From Roseburia intestinalis L1-82 (GTDB lineage Bacteria > Bacillota > Clostridia > Lachnospirales > Lachnospiraceae): 64,000 nt of DNA. Both the position numbers and the translations under genes were made by a program. Shown piece after piece: positions 26,585-33,871 of the stretch. The DNA lies in contig NZ_LR027880.1 in NCBI RefSeq assembly GCF_900537995.1, positions 4,381,501 through 4,445,500 of the forward strand. Direction: 5' to 3'. Below the pieces are notes generated by a model. That model did no database searches. It worked only from the letters and a program-made list of their open reading frames with translations, and had not been told where the DNA came from. Positions within the stretch are counted from its first letter, which is position 1; each line of letters opens with the position of its first letter.

Positions 26585-27105
26585 CTCTTGCAATTGATGC
26601 CAACAATCTAGTCGGCTCGCTCTCGACACAGTGCTGCTTCATACAAAGCATCATATTCAGTTCCAGACCTGAGATTTTCAAAGCTCTCCTTGATTGCTAC
26701 ATCTTCCATCGAGGAAATCCAAAGCCGCTCAAACGGCTTTCTGCACCCGGCTTTGTGGTACACCAATCGAAAGATCAGCTCGCCCTCACGACCGGCATCT
26801 GTTGCACACACAATACTTGCAACATCTTCTCTGGCCATGAGCTTTTTCAGAATCCCAAACTGTTTTCTCGTACCGGCAGAAACCTCATACTGCCAGTCCA
26901 TCGGGAAAATAGGCAGGTCTGCATAAGCCCATTTGCTGTACTTCGCATCATAGGCTTCCGGTTGTGCCAGCTCCACCAAATGCCCCACACACCAGCTGAC
27001 CACATATCCGTTTCCCTCTAAGTAGCCATCCTCACGCTTGGCAGCACCTAACACCTTGGCAATGCTCTGTGCAACCGAAGGCTTTTCAGCCAAAACTAAT
27101 TTCAT
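26585..27105 (-). pseudogene. topB: DNA topoisomerase III N-terminal fragment (topB remnant 2)
   Basis: It begins with an intact GGAG site and MKLVLAEKPSVAQSIAKVLG, then the TOPRIM region ATDAGREGELIFRLVYHKAG. The frame breaks at CRERAD, where the expected Trp codon is TAG; IVGIN continues in frame behind the stop before homology ends at about 26585. It thus has a nonsense mutation plus truncation. It differs in sequence from remnant 1 and therefore comes from a second element or a diverged copy. Confidence 0.87.
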
Positions 27106-27218
27106 TTGCATCTGCTCCTTTCGCAAAAAAATAAGCAGCCACACACCGTAGTGCATGACTGTTATGTAAAAAGTTCAGGAAGGATTTTTGCAACCTGATA
27201 CAATTTTCTGTTCTATAA

Positions 27219-27273
27219 TCTCCGTCATAATAAAAATATTTCCATTATTTTAAAAGAGAATGACGGAGATATT
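27219..27273. terminator. Hairpin downstream of the DUF4143 ATPase gene
   Basis: TCTCCGTCAT pairs with ATGACGGAGA around an A/T-rich loop, followed on the minus strand by a broken T-rich run. It separates the ATPase gene from the topB remnant. Confidence 0.6.
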
Positions 27274-27282
27274 TCGCCCTGC

Positions 27283-28479
27283 TTATTCTTGTAGCAACCA
27301 ATCGGCTATATCGTGAATTTCGATTCCTTCATAGCTATATTGGGGATGTCTGGTTCTGGCAATAATCATTTTCGGATAAGCGTCTCGAATCTGAAGCAGA
27401 GAAGAGCATTCTCTCTCAAATGTTTCCTGCCCGGAAATGTTGTCGCTGACCTGAATATAAATCTTCTCGCTGCCTCTCTGAGCAACAAAGTCGATTTCCT
27501 TTTGATAGAGTTTGCCGACATAGACATCATATCCACGGCGAAGAAGCTCGATACAAACAACGTTTTCATATACTCTGCCATAATCCATATTTCTGCTTCC
27601 CAGTATTGCATATCGAATACCGCTGTCACACAAATAGAACTTTTCAGAGCTTTCAAGGTATTTCTTACCTCGGATGTCGTATCTCTTAATATCATAAAAT
27701 ACAAAAGCATTGCACAAATACTTAATGTACTTGCCGACGGTTACATGATTGGTTGGAGTCTCATTTGCTGTCAGTAGCTGACTGACCTTATTTGGAGAAG
27801 TCAGGTTGCTGATATTATCCATAAGGAACTCGCTCAGACGTTGTAAAACCAAAGTGTCCGGGAGAGTATATTTCTGTACCAAATCCCTTGTAACAATCGT
27901 TTCGTAGACCTCCTTGATATAGTTTGTTCTGTCTTTTTCGGTTCTATAAGCATAGGAACCTGCTAAACCGCCCTTGATAGCGTACTCATCAAAGAGCTTA
28001 TCTTTGTCACTAATATCATCATAATACTGGCAATATTCCTGGAAGCTGAAAGGAAACACATGAATTTCAATATAGCGTCCGGTAAACAGAGTTGCCAGAT
28101 CTGCACTCAACAGGAAAGCATTAGAGCCTGTTACATAGATGTCGTATTTTCCCTTAGAGTACAGGCTGTTGATTGCCAGCTCAAACTTGGGACACATCTG
28201 AACCTCGTCTACAAACAGGTAGTTCGTTTTGCCTTCCTGATAATGTTCTTCCACATAGGCGTGTAAGGCATGGTATTCCTTGATTTCTTCATACGCCAAA
28301 TCCATGAAGTCGATGAAGATAATATTGATGTTTTCAAAATTGCTTTTCAGATACGCAATATATGCCTGCATCAGTTTGGACTTACCAGATCGCCGAATAC
28401 CTGTGATGATCTTGATGTCAGGAGTGCCATTCAGTTCAATGATTCTATCGAGATATTTTGCTCTCGTGATTGTTTTCAT
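27283..28479 (-). CDS. AAA ATPase with DUF4143 C-terminal domain
   Basis: 398 residues from the ATG at 28479 (MKTITRAKYLDRIIEL). Walker A is GIRRSGKSKLM, Walker B is NYLFVDEVQMCPKFE, and the sensor region is DIYVTGSNAFLLSADLATLF. The C-terminal DUF4143 part contains a restriction-like fold with YVGKLYQKEIDFVAQRGSEK (E and D-x-V-A-x-R pattern). These proteins are frequent in gut Firmicutes and on mobile islands; biochemical role is not established. It has its own promoter and terminator, so it is transcribed alone. Confidence 0.85.
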   Translation of the reverse strand: MKTITRAKYLDRIIELNGTPDIKIITGIRRSGKSKLMQAYIAYLKSNFENINIIFIDFMDLAYEEIKEYHALHAYVEEHYQEGKTNYLFVDEVQMCPKFELAINSLYSKGKYDIYVTGSNAFLLSADLATLFTGRYIEIHVFPFSFQEYCQYYDDISDKDKLFDEYAIKGGLAGSYAYRTEKDRTNYIKEVYETIVTRDLVQKYTLPDTLVLQRLSEFLMDNISNLTSPNKVSQLLTANETPTNHVTVGKYIKYLCNAFVFYDIKRYDIRGKKYLESSEKFYLCDSGIRYAILGSRNMDYGRVYENVVCIELLRRGYDVYVGKLYQKEIDFVAQRGSEKIYIQVSDNISGQETFERECSSLLQIRDAYPKMIIARTRHPQYSYEGIEIHDIADWLLQE

Positions 28480-28540
28480 ATAGTCACCCGCTTTCAAAAA
28501 TTGAAGTTTTTTCATTTCTCGAAACCGCTTCGCTGTACTT

Positions 28541-28569
28541 ATTATACTGTCTGCTAATAGTATATGCAA
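28541..28569 (-). promoter_or_regulatory. Promoter of the DUF4143 ATPase gene
   Basis: TTGCAT (28564-28569), 17-bp spacer, TATAAT (28541-28546) on the minus strand. The spacer contains GCAGACAG, as in the MATE promoter at 13371-13399. A hairpin of TTTCAAAAA/TTTTTTGAAA lies just upstream (about 28574-28611). Confidence 0.65.
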
Positions 28570-28666
28570 GATGTCGCTTTCAAAAACATATAATTTTTTA
28601 TTTTTTGAAAGTGAAAACTATGTAAAGGCAACCCGAAGGTTGCCCCAGACATCAAGCCTATCCTGT

Positions 28667-28882
28667 TTACACAGGTTCGTTGTCATCTTCATCGACGGAG
28701 CCATCTACATCATCGTCCTCAAACTCCAGATCGTACCCATAGTCCTCGTCATCATCCACATAATCAGCATCCGGATCAGGCTTTGCCGCCTCCTGTTCCT
28801 TCTTCTTTTCCTGAACTTTCTTGAATACGAAAAATCCGCCGCCACAGGCAAGCACAATCAGAGTCAGAATCGCCGGGAGCAT
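28667..28882 (-). pseudogene. CD1107/DUF4366-type mobile-element membrane protein, C-terminal fragment
   Basis: 71 residues: one transmembrane helix (ILTLIVLACGGGFFVFKKVQ) followed by a lysine/glutamate stretch and an acidic tail rich in Asp and Tyr (PDPDADYVDDDEDYGYD). This is the characteristic C-terminal end of CD1107-family proteins of Tn916/CTn-like elements. The ATG at 28882 has no ribosome-binding site, and the extracytoplasmic domain that should precede it is missing. Confidence 0.7.
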
Positions 28883-28962
28883 ATTCGTGGATTTTGGATA
28901 GGATCAGAATAGGTTATCAGCCCATACGGTTATTTTTTACTATTTTACGGAGGTACGCAGAT

Positions 28963-29047
28963 ATGGATATGAATATAGAAATGGATAAAAATACAGCTAC
29001 TGATTCAATTACCAGCAGACTGGCTGACGCAAGAAATGATCTCGGCA
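28963..29047 (+). pseudogene. N-terminal fragment of a plus-strand gene cut off at a junction
   Basis: ACGGAGG lies 14 nt before an ATG, and the frame reads MDMNIEMDKNTATDSITSRL, then ADARNDLG, with ordinary codon use. It then runs into the antisense of the next gene at about 29045 and loses protein-like character. The two partners meet at a recombination junction. I do not recognise the family. Confidence 0.45.
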
Positions 29048-29269
29048 TTACGCAATTATCTCGTCCATTGACACACCAAAGACTGCCGCCAGTACCACCA
29101 GATTATCCAGGGTTGGCATTGCCACGCCGTGCTGCCACTTGTATACTGCCTGTGGTGTTGCAAATCCGAATATATCTGCCAGATCCTTTACTGAAAGACC
29201 TGCATTGATTCTCAGTCTTGTTATGTTCATTCCTGTTGCTGCCATATCTATTGTAGGCATTGTTATCAT
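29048..29269 (-). CDS. XRE-family helix-turn-helix protein
   Basis: 73 residues from an ATG preceded by AGGAGG. The Cro/C1-type fold is clear: ITRLRINAGLSVKDLADIFG, then PQAVYKWQHGVAMPTLDNLV, then LAAVFGVSMDEIIA. It ends at the last helix with no effector domain, and its stop lies at the junction with a truncated plus-strand gene, so the original protein may have been longer. It is transcribed in the same direction as, and 62 bp beyond, rtcB. It might regulate that cassette; this is inference. Confidence 0.8.
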   Translation of the reverse strand: MITMPTIDMAATGMNITRLRINAGLSVKDLADIFGFATPQAVYKWQHGVAMPTLDNLVVLAAVFGVSMDEIIA

Positions 29270-29330
29270 TTTTCCTCCTGTTCCGGCTGTCAGTCAACAC
29301 CTTCCCAACAGCCGGGCTGTACAGGCGGTG

Positions 29331-30545
29331 CTACTCTGATGCCTTAAAATTGTATATAGGTTTCATTACATCAATAACATCCACCGACTCCCTGATTACA
29401 TCTATGATGTCATCCAGAGACTTGTATGCCATTGGTGCCTCGTCCAATGTATTTTCATTTACTGAGGTTGTATATACTCCCTCCATAGCTTTCTTATACT
29501 CATCCAGATTGAGTTCATTTTTCGCCTTTGTTCTGGACATAATCCTTCCTGCACCATGTGGGGCAGAAAAGTTCCATTCCGGATTTCCTTTTCCAATGGC
29601 AAGTATACTTCCATCCTTCATGTTAATCGGTATCAGCACTTTTTCTCCCTTATGGGCTGCGATTGCACCTTTCCTCAATATCATTTCATCTGTGTCGATA
29701 TAATTATGAATCGTGTGAAAAGCATCACTCCCAGTCATGACTGTTCTTTCAAGAATAACCTCTGCCATCTTCTCTCTGCTTCTTCTGGCAAATGCCTGGC
29801 ATATTTCCACATCATGCAGATAATCCTCCAGATATATTCCTTCCAGATAACACAGATCCTCCGGCATGCTTGTAGGACTTTCATATACCTGCCAGTGAAG
29901 CTGCTTTAGGGCATCCTGTATCTCCCTTTTTCTTCCCTGTTCCTTATAAGTACGGATAATCTCATCCCTCTTTTCAAGATACTCCCCATAACCACGGTTT
30001 AAGTTAATGGCAAGTTTCTGATAAAGCTCTGCCACCTGCTTTCCAAGATTTCTACTGCCGGAATGAATTACGAGATACTTTGTTCCATCTGCTGCTTCAT
30101 CAATCTCAATAAAGTGATTTCCGCCTCCAAGTGTTCCAAGAGACCTTGCAAGTCTCTTTGCATCTTTCAGCTCCCTGTAGCATCGAAGCTCTGTCAGATC
30201 AAATTTCTCCTGCCGTCCTTCCCACACTTCACGTCCTGATGGAATAAAATGTGCTGCCTCATCCACTTTCTCAAAATCAATCTCATCTTTTCCAAGATTT
30301 ACCGTATACATCCCGCATCCGATATCCACTCCGACCACATTAGGCACTGCCTTGTCTGTTATGGTCATTGTTGTTCCTATCGTACACCCCTTACCGGCAT
30401 GCACATCAGGCATGATACGGATCTGGGAACCTTCTGTCATTGCATAATCACACATGCGTCTGATCTGCTCTATAGCCTCATCCTCTACTACTTTTGCATA
30501 GCAGAGAGCCGTATTTACTTTTCCCTTAATCTCTAATGCATTCAT
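29331..30545 (-). CDS. rtcB: RtcB family RNA-splicing/repair ligase
   Basis: 404 residues from the ATG at 30545 (MNALEIKGKVNTAL) with AGAAAGG nine nt upstream. RtcB joins 2',3'-cyclic-phosphate (or 3'-phosphate) and 5'-OH RNA ends using GTP and Mn2+. Catalytic motifs are intact: VGVDIGCGMYTV (metal Cys), LGTLGGGNHFIEI (His), HSGSRNLG (His) and SAPHGAGRIMSR, whose His is the guanylylated nucleophile. Its start codon is only 34 nt past the 3' end of a tRNA-Lys(UUU) gene on the same strand, so the tRNA lies in its leader. No RtcA or archease is nearby. The setting between mobile-element remnants suggests repair of tRNA cut by an anticodon nuclease. Confidence 0.93.
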   Translation of the reverse strand: MNALEIKGKVNTALCYAKVVEDEAIEQIRRMCDYAMTEGSQIRIMPDVHAGKGCTIGTTMTITDKAVPNVVGVDIGCGMYTVNLGKDEIDFEKVDEAAHFIPSGREVWEGRQEKFDLTELRCYRELKDAKRLARSLGTLGGGNHFIEIDEAADGTKYLVIHSGSRNLGKQVAELYQKLAINLNRGYGEYLEKRDEIIRTYKEQGRKREIQDALKQLHWQVYESPTSMPEDLCYLEGIYLEDYLHDVEICQAFARRSREKMAEVILERTVMTGSDAFHTIHNYIDTDEMILRKGAIAAHKGEKVLIPINMKDGSILAIGKGNPEWNFSAPHGAGRIMSRTKAKNELNLDEYKKAMEGVYTTSVNENTLDEAPMAYKSLDDIIDVIRESVDVIDVMKPIYNFKASE

Positions 30546-30579
30546 TTTTATTTTCCTTTCTGATTCTACATTGGACAAG

Positions 30580-30652
30580 TGCTCCTCATGGGATTTGAAC
30601 CCACAACCTACCGGTTAAAAGCCGGTTACTCTGCCGATTGAGTTAAAGGAGC
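30580..30652 (-). tRNA. tRNA-Lys (anticodon UUU) in the leader of rtcB
   Basis: A full 73-nt cloverleaf on the minus strand: acceptor GCTCCTT/GAGGAGC, D-stem ACTC/GAGT (A-U instead of G-C at 10-25), anticodon stem ACCGG/CCGGT with loop CTTTTAA, variable loop AGGTT, T-stem GTGGG/CCCAT with TTCAAAT. The discriminator is A and CCA is not encoded. It differs strongly in its stems from the housekeeping tRNA-Lys(CUU) at 1222. A terminator-like hairpin ends two nt before G1, and rtcB starts 34 nt after the 3' end. Confidence 0.9.
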
Positions 30653-30654
30653 AT

Positions 30655-30693
30655 AAAAAATACCGCCTGCCTTATCATCTAAGGTAAGCGGTA
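30655..30693 (-). terminator. Terminator-like hairpin directly before the tRNA
   Basis: On the minus strand TACCGC/GCGGTA and CCTTA/TAAGG stack around a GATGA loop with a small internal loop, followed by TTTTTT that ends two nt before the tRNA. It either terminates the upstream small gene or acts as an attenuator controlling read-through into tRNA-rtcB. A TATAAT at 30713-30718 without a good -35 could start a transcript just upstream of the hairpin. Confidence 0.75.
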
Positions 30694-30729
30694 CGCTAAA
30701 ACATGTTTATCTATTATACCCCTGTCCGG

Positions 30730-30888
30730 CTATGCCTCCGGTTCAGGTGCAGTATCAAAAACACAATTTTCTCGTTTATGCCTAGCCTTAAATGAGCGCA
30801 TGTAATCAAAGCCCCACTCATGATCTTTAAGCAGTGCTAACGATTTACGTTCACTATGAAGCTGGTCAAAACGATACATTGTTGTCAT
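30730..30888 (-). CDS. Small protein (52 aa) upstream of the tRNA-Lys/rtcB cassette
   Basis: The ATG at 30888 follows AAAGGAAAAAGAC. The frame is open further upstream, but those codons look non-coding. The product (MTTMYRFDQLHSERKSLALL, then KDHEWGFDYMRSFKARHKRE) is soluble and charged, with no domain I recognise. It ends 36 bp before the hairpin that precedes the tRNA. It may be a partner of the cassette or an unrelated small gene. A palindromic operator candidate is about 85 bp upstream. Confidence 0.55.
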   Translation of the reverse strand: MTTMYRFDQLHSERKSLALLKDHEWGFDYMRSFKARHKRENCVFDTAPEPEA

Positions 30889-30971
30889 GTCTTTTTCCTT
30901 TCTATGGAGTTCTCTGCCTCCGCTTATCTTCTTTCTGTAACCAAGAATAACACAATTTTCTGCGGTTGTCA

Positions 30972-30988
30972 TTATACCTGTGGTATAA
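30972..30988 (-). promoter_or_regulatory. Perfect palindrome over a putative -10 upstream of the small-gene/tRNA/rtcB cassette
   Basis: TTATACC-TGT-GGTATAA is a perfect 7-bp dyad. On the minus strand its right half merges into TATAAT, so a bound repressor would cover the -10. The remaining stretch 30989-31222 contains no gene I can support. Confidence 0.5.
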
Positions 30989-31222
30989 AATTTATAACTA
31001 TTTAGAGCCATACAAAATTGCTTTCTGTGAATGCCGGCATACATACAGAACAGCAATTTCATATGACAGGATAACTCATGGGCAAACAGAAAGCAGGAGC
31101 TCTCACCGAAAACAGAAATTCCTCTTCCCAAAACGGATTTCATCCCCGGGTTCCACCTCCACCATTTCCTGCGGCTGTATTCTCAGGCCGTTCTTATGTC
31201 TTTTTGTTAACAGGGTCAACCT

Positions 31223-33709
31223 CTAAAACGCTTCGCACTTCTTCAATCGCAAAGCACTGACAGAATATGGCGGTGCCTCGTATACGAACTCTGAGGAAGC
31301 GCCATGCATATTCACGGTAATATTCTTCACCTTCTCCGGCTCTTCAAAGCTGTTTTCATCCCCCTTTTCACCGCTAAGAAGTGTTACGGTATAGTCGCCC
31401 TGTACCTGACAGTCCAGTGTAATGGAAACCGGATCCACATCTCCTGCAAAATTAACCGCCTTAATAATGATTTCGTCCTTGGTGTCAGTTACTACCGAAA
31501 CAAAAGCAGGTCCGTAGGGAATCGAAATTTCCTTCTGAAGCTCACCATCAACATACAGGCGAATCTGTTTTCCGTCCGTTTCATATCCAAAGCGGTGATA
31601 TTCTCCCGGTTTTACTGAAATAGCAAAGTCCTCCGTCAGCTTGTTGTCATGCATATAGCCAAACTCTTCCAGTGAACATTGTCCTCCATTAACCTTCCAA
31701 AGGAACGGACGCACCATAGCTGCATCCCATTCTTTTTCCACTCCGGCCGTAATCACGAGCTGCTCCTCATAATAGGAACGAACCACCCTGGCACTGAATA
31801 TACCCAACTCGAAGTAAGCATTTTCCTCAACAAAAATATCGGTCTCAAATCTTCCATAAGTCTGGTCTTCTTCTCCAAATACCACAAAGCTCTTGGTCTC
31901 ATCAGCCCATTCCAGAATACTGTGAAATTCCTTTTTCTGCTCCTCATCCGGAAGCTGAAGCAGGCGGCCATCCTCTGTATCCTGCACATGTCCCATTAAT
32001 TCATGAGTAATCTTTGCTTCTTCTCCATTCCAAATGGGATTTCTGAAGCGAAGTTCCTTATTGGATTTTAAAGATGCCATTCCGGTTCTCGGACGATAAA
32101 CACGTCCTCCCTCATCTTCGGATCGCACCACATATTCTCCACGATTTTGACCGAACATTTTCCAGACATAATAAGTAGGAATTCCAAGGCTCTGATGATT
32201 ATTGAAACGAATCAGATTAGGATACCACGCTCTGTAATTTACATTTTCAAATAATGGAGCATAAGAGGCCAATGTTACGATATCCTGATTTTTCTCAATA
32301 CCCATAAGGAAAGCCGCTTCTCCCAAAGCCGCATACAACTGTCCCATATAGTTGCCTTCGTTTACAGCCACCTCTCCTACAAAGATTTTTGGTCCCTTAC
32401 GATCGTAGTCATCATAATAATTTACACGTTCTGCAAAGAACTCTGTTGTATTGTAAAAATGTTCATCCACGCACTCGGCAGGACAACCATTTTTCTCTAC
32501 ATGCTCATTGGCTATGGTTTTAATCTGGGGATACAGTTCCTTTACTTTCTTATAAATCATGTTGTATCGCTTTTCATAATCCGGACCCCAGTTTTCATTA
32601 CCAATTTCCAGATAGGTCATTTTAAAGGGTTCCGGATGCCCCATAGAAGCACGAAGCCTTCCCCATTTGCTTTCCTTAGAGCCGATAGCATATTCAATGG
32701 CATCCAGTGTATCCTGTACCATTTCATCAAGAGCCTCTCCTTCCAGAAGGACACTCTTTCTTCCCTGACAGGTCATTCCGCAGTTACATACATACAGGGG
32801 CTCCATCCCCAGATCCTCGCAAAGCTGCAGATATTCATGAAAGCCAAGTCCTAATGTACTTCTGTAATGCCATACAAACAGCTTACTTGGTCTTTCCCAT
32901 GCCGGACCTACCGTATCCCGAAATCTCATCGCTGTGGACGGTGTCGTTCCTTCCACAATACAGCCTCCGGGAAAACGCATAAACTTTGGACTCATTCCCT
33001 TAAGCTTTTCTACAAGATCTGTTCTGAGTCCATGCCCCATGTAGGTATTGTCAGGCATTAGTGAAATAAATCCCAGCAGAACCTCTCCGCCTTCTTTGCA
33101 GGAAATAGTAAGCTGTGCCTCGTGACAATCCTCAGCTGCTGTCAGCTTCATGTCATATCTTGTATACTCCTGACCGGAAACCACCAGACTGTTTCCAGTC
33201 AGTACTTTTCCCTGGTATTCGATCGCTACGTCCAGTCCTATTTCTTCCTTTGCTTTTGCAAATAAATACAAAGAGTAACTTTCTCCAGCCTTTACGGATA
33301 TACCGCAGTAACCGGTATTAGTCAGAGATCCGTCCTTTTCAAACTGCATACGCAGAGCTGCGTCCCGATGTTCATTCAGGGTATCCGTCAGTTCCAGTTC
33401 CATCTTTGCATTGTGTGTATACCATGCCGGTATTTCTGTCTCCGGAATATTGTTGCCCTTTACCCAGCGGCATAAGCCTTCTCCGTTGCAAAACTCATCC
33501 AGCCATCCGGATACGGTTTTTACATGGATGCCATCCTCCTGCTGTATATAACCCTCCGGTAAAACGGAATCTTCGAAGCTTCTGTTTCGAAGCATTTCCG
33601 GATAAAGTCCTCCGTCTCCGGCACGGTTAATGTCTTCAAAAAAGATTCCGTATAAATCCCTGGCTGTCTCAAATCGTCTTTCCTTTGTTTTAATCTTTAA
33701 CTTGCTCAT
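31223..33709 (-). CDS. GH51 alpha-L-arabinofuranosidase (long type)
   Basis: 828 residues, intracellular (no signal peptide). The N-terminus GIFFEDINRAGDGGLYPEML is typical of the long GH51 subfamily. It continues with FMRFPGGCIVEG, acid/base Glu near 372 in LEIGNENWGP and nucleophile Glu near 446 in KIFVGEVAVNEG. A C-terminal beta-sandwich with a laminin-G/DUF1080-like insert extends to about 820. It removes L-arabinofuranosyl side groups from arabinoxylan fragments. AAGGAGA precedes the ATG. It is closely related to the first 820 residues of the GH51-GH43 fusion at 41307-45167. Its last residues, LRLKKCEAF, resemble the fusion joint LRLKKKQAF. Confidence 0.92.
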   Translation of the reverse strand: MSKLKIKTKERRFETARDLYGIFFEDINRAGDGGLYPEMLRNRSFEDSVLPEGYIQQEDGIHVKTVSGWLDEFCNGEGLCRWVKGNNIPETEIPAWYTHNAKMELELTDTLNEHRDAALRMQFEKDGSLTNTGYCGISVKAGESYSLYLFAKAKEEIGLDVAIEYQGKVLTGNSLVVSGQEYTRYDMKLTAAEDCHEAQLTISCKEGGEVLLGFISLMPDNTYMGHGLRTDLVEKLKGMSPKFMRFPGGCIVEGTTPSTAMRFRDTVGPAWERPSKLFVWHYRSTLGLGFHEYLQLCEDLGMEPLYVCNCGMTCQGRKSVLLEGEALDEMVQDTLDAIEYAIGSKESKWGRLRASMGHPEPFKMTYLEIGNENWGPDYEKRYNMIYKKVKELYPQIKTIANEHVEKNGCPAECVDEHFYNTTEFFAERVNYYDDYDRKGPKIFVGEVAVNEGNYMGQLYAALGEAAFLMGIEKNQDIVTLASYAPLFENVNYRAWYPNLIRFNNHQSLGIPTYYVWKMFGQNRGEYVVRSEDEGGRVYRPRTGMASLKSNKELRFRNPIWNGEEAKITHELMGHVQDTEDGRLLQLPDEEQKKEFHSILEWADETKSFVVFGEEDQTYGRFETDIFVEENAYFELGIFSARVVRSYYEEQLVITAGVEKEWDAAMVRPFLWKVNGGQCSLEEFGYMHDNKLTEDFAISVKPGEYHRFGYETDGKQIRLYVDGELQKEISIPYGPAFVSVVTDTKDEIIIKAVNFAGDVDPVSITLDCQVQGDYTVTLLSGEKGDENSFEEPEKVKNITVNMHGASSEFVYEAPPYSVSALRLKKCEAF

Positions 33710-33724
33710 TGTAGTCTCCTTTTT

Positions 33725-33868
33725 TTACATTCCAAGAGTTTTGATCACTACCTGTGCCAGAATTCTGGCAAGATAATCATTGGGGTGATTTAACCAGTTT
33801 CCGGTTATATCAATGTATCGTTTTCTCTTTCCGATTTCTTTTTGAACTGCCTGTATATGCAATAACAT
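33725..33868 (-). pseudogene. C-terminal tail of an SGNH/GDSL-type hydrolase
   Basis: A 47-codon frame sits exactly between the GH43 stop and the GH51 ribosome-binding site. It reads LLHIQAVQKEIGKRKRYID, then ITGNWLNHPNDYLARILAQV. The block D-x-[ST]-G-N-x-x-x-HPND is the conserved C-terminal Asp-His region of SGNH esterases, a family often found in xylan loci. The Ser-containing N-terminal domain has been deleted. The ATG at 33868 is four nt after the GH43 stop and may be fortuitous. Confidence 0.65.
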
Positions 33869-33871
33869 AGA

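Noticed and set aside
26404..27021. Plus-strand open frame of 205 codons opposite the relaxase and topB remnants
   Set aside because: The first 60 residues look somewhat protein-like, but the rest is antisense to clear TopB sequence, and the minus strand reads as MobA/MobL there.
30730..31143. Longer 137-codon version of the small gene before the tRNA
   Set aside because: Upstream codons lack a ribosome-binding site and look random; a good site exists before the ATG at 30888.
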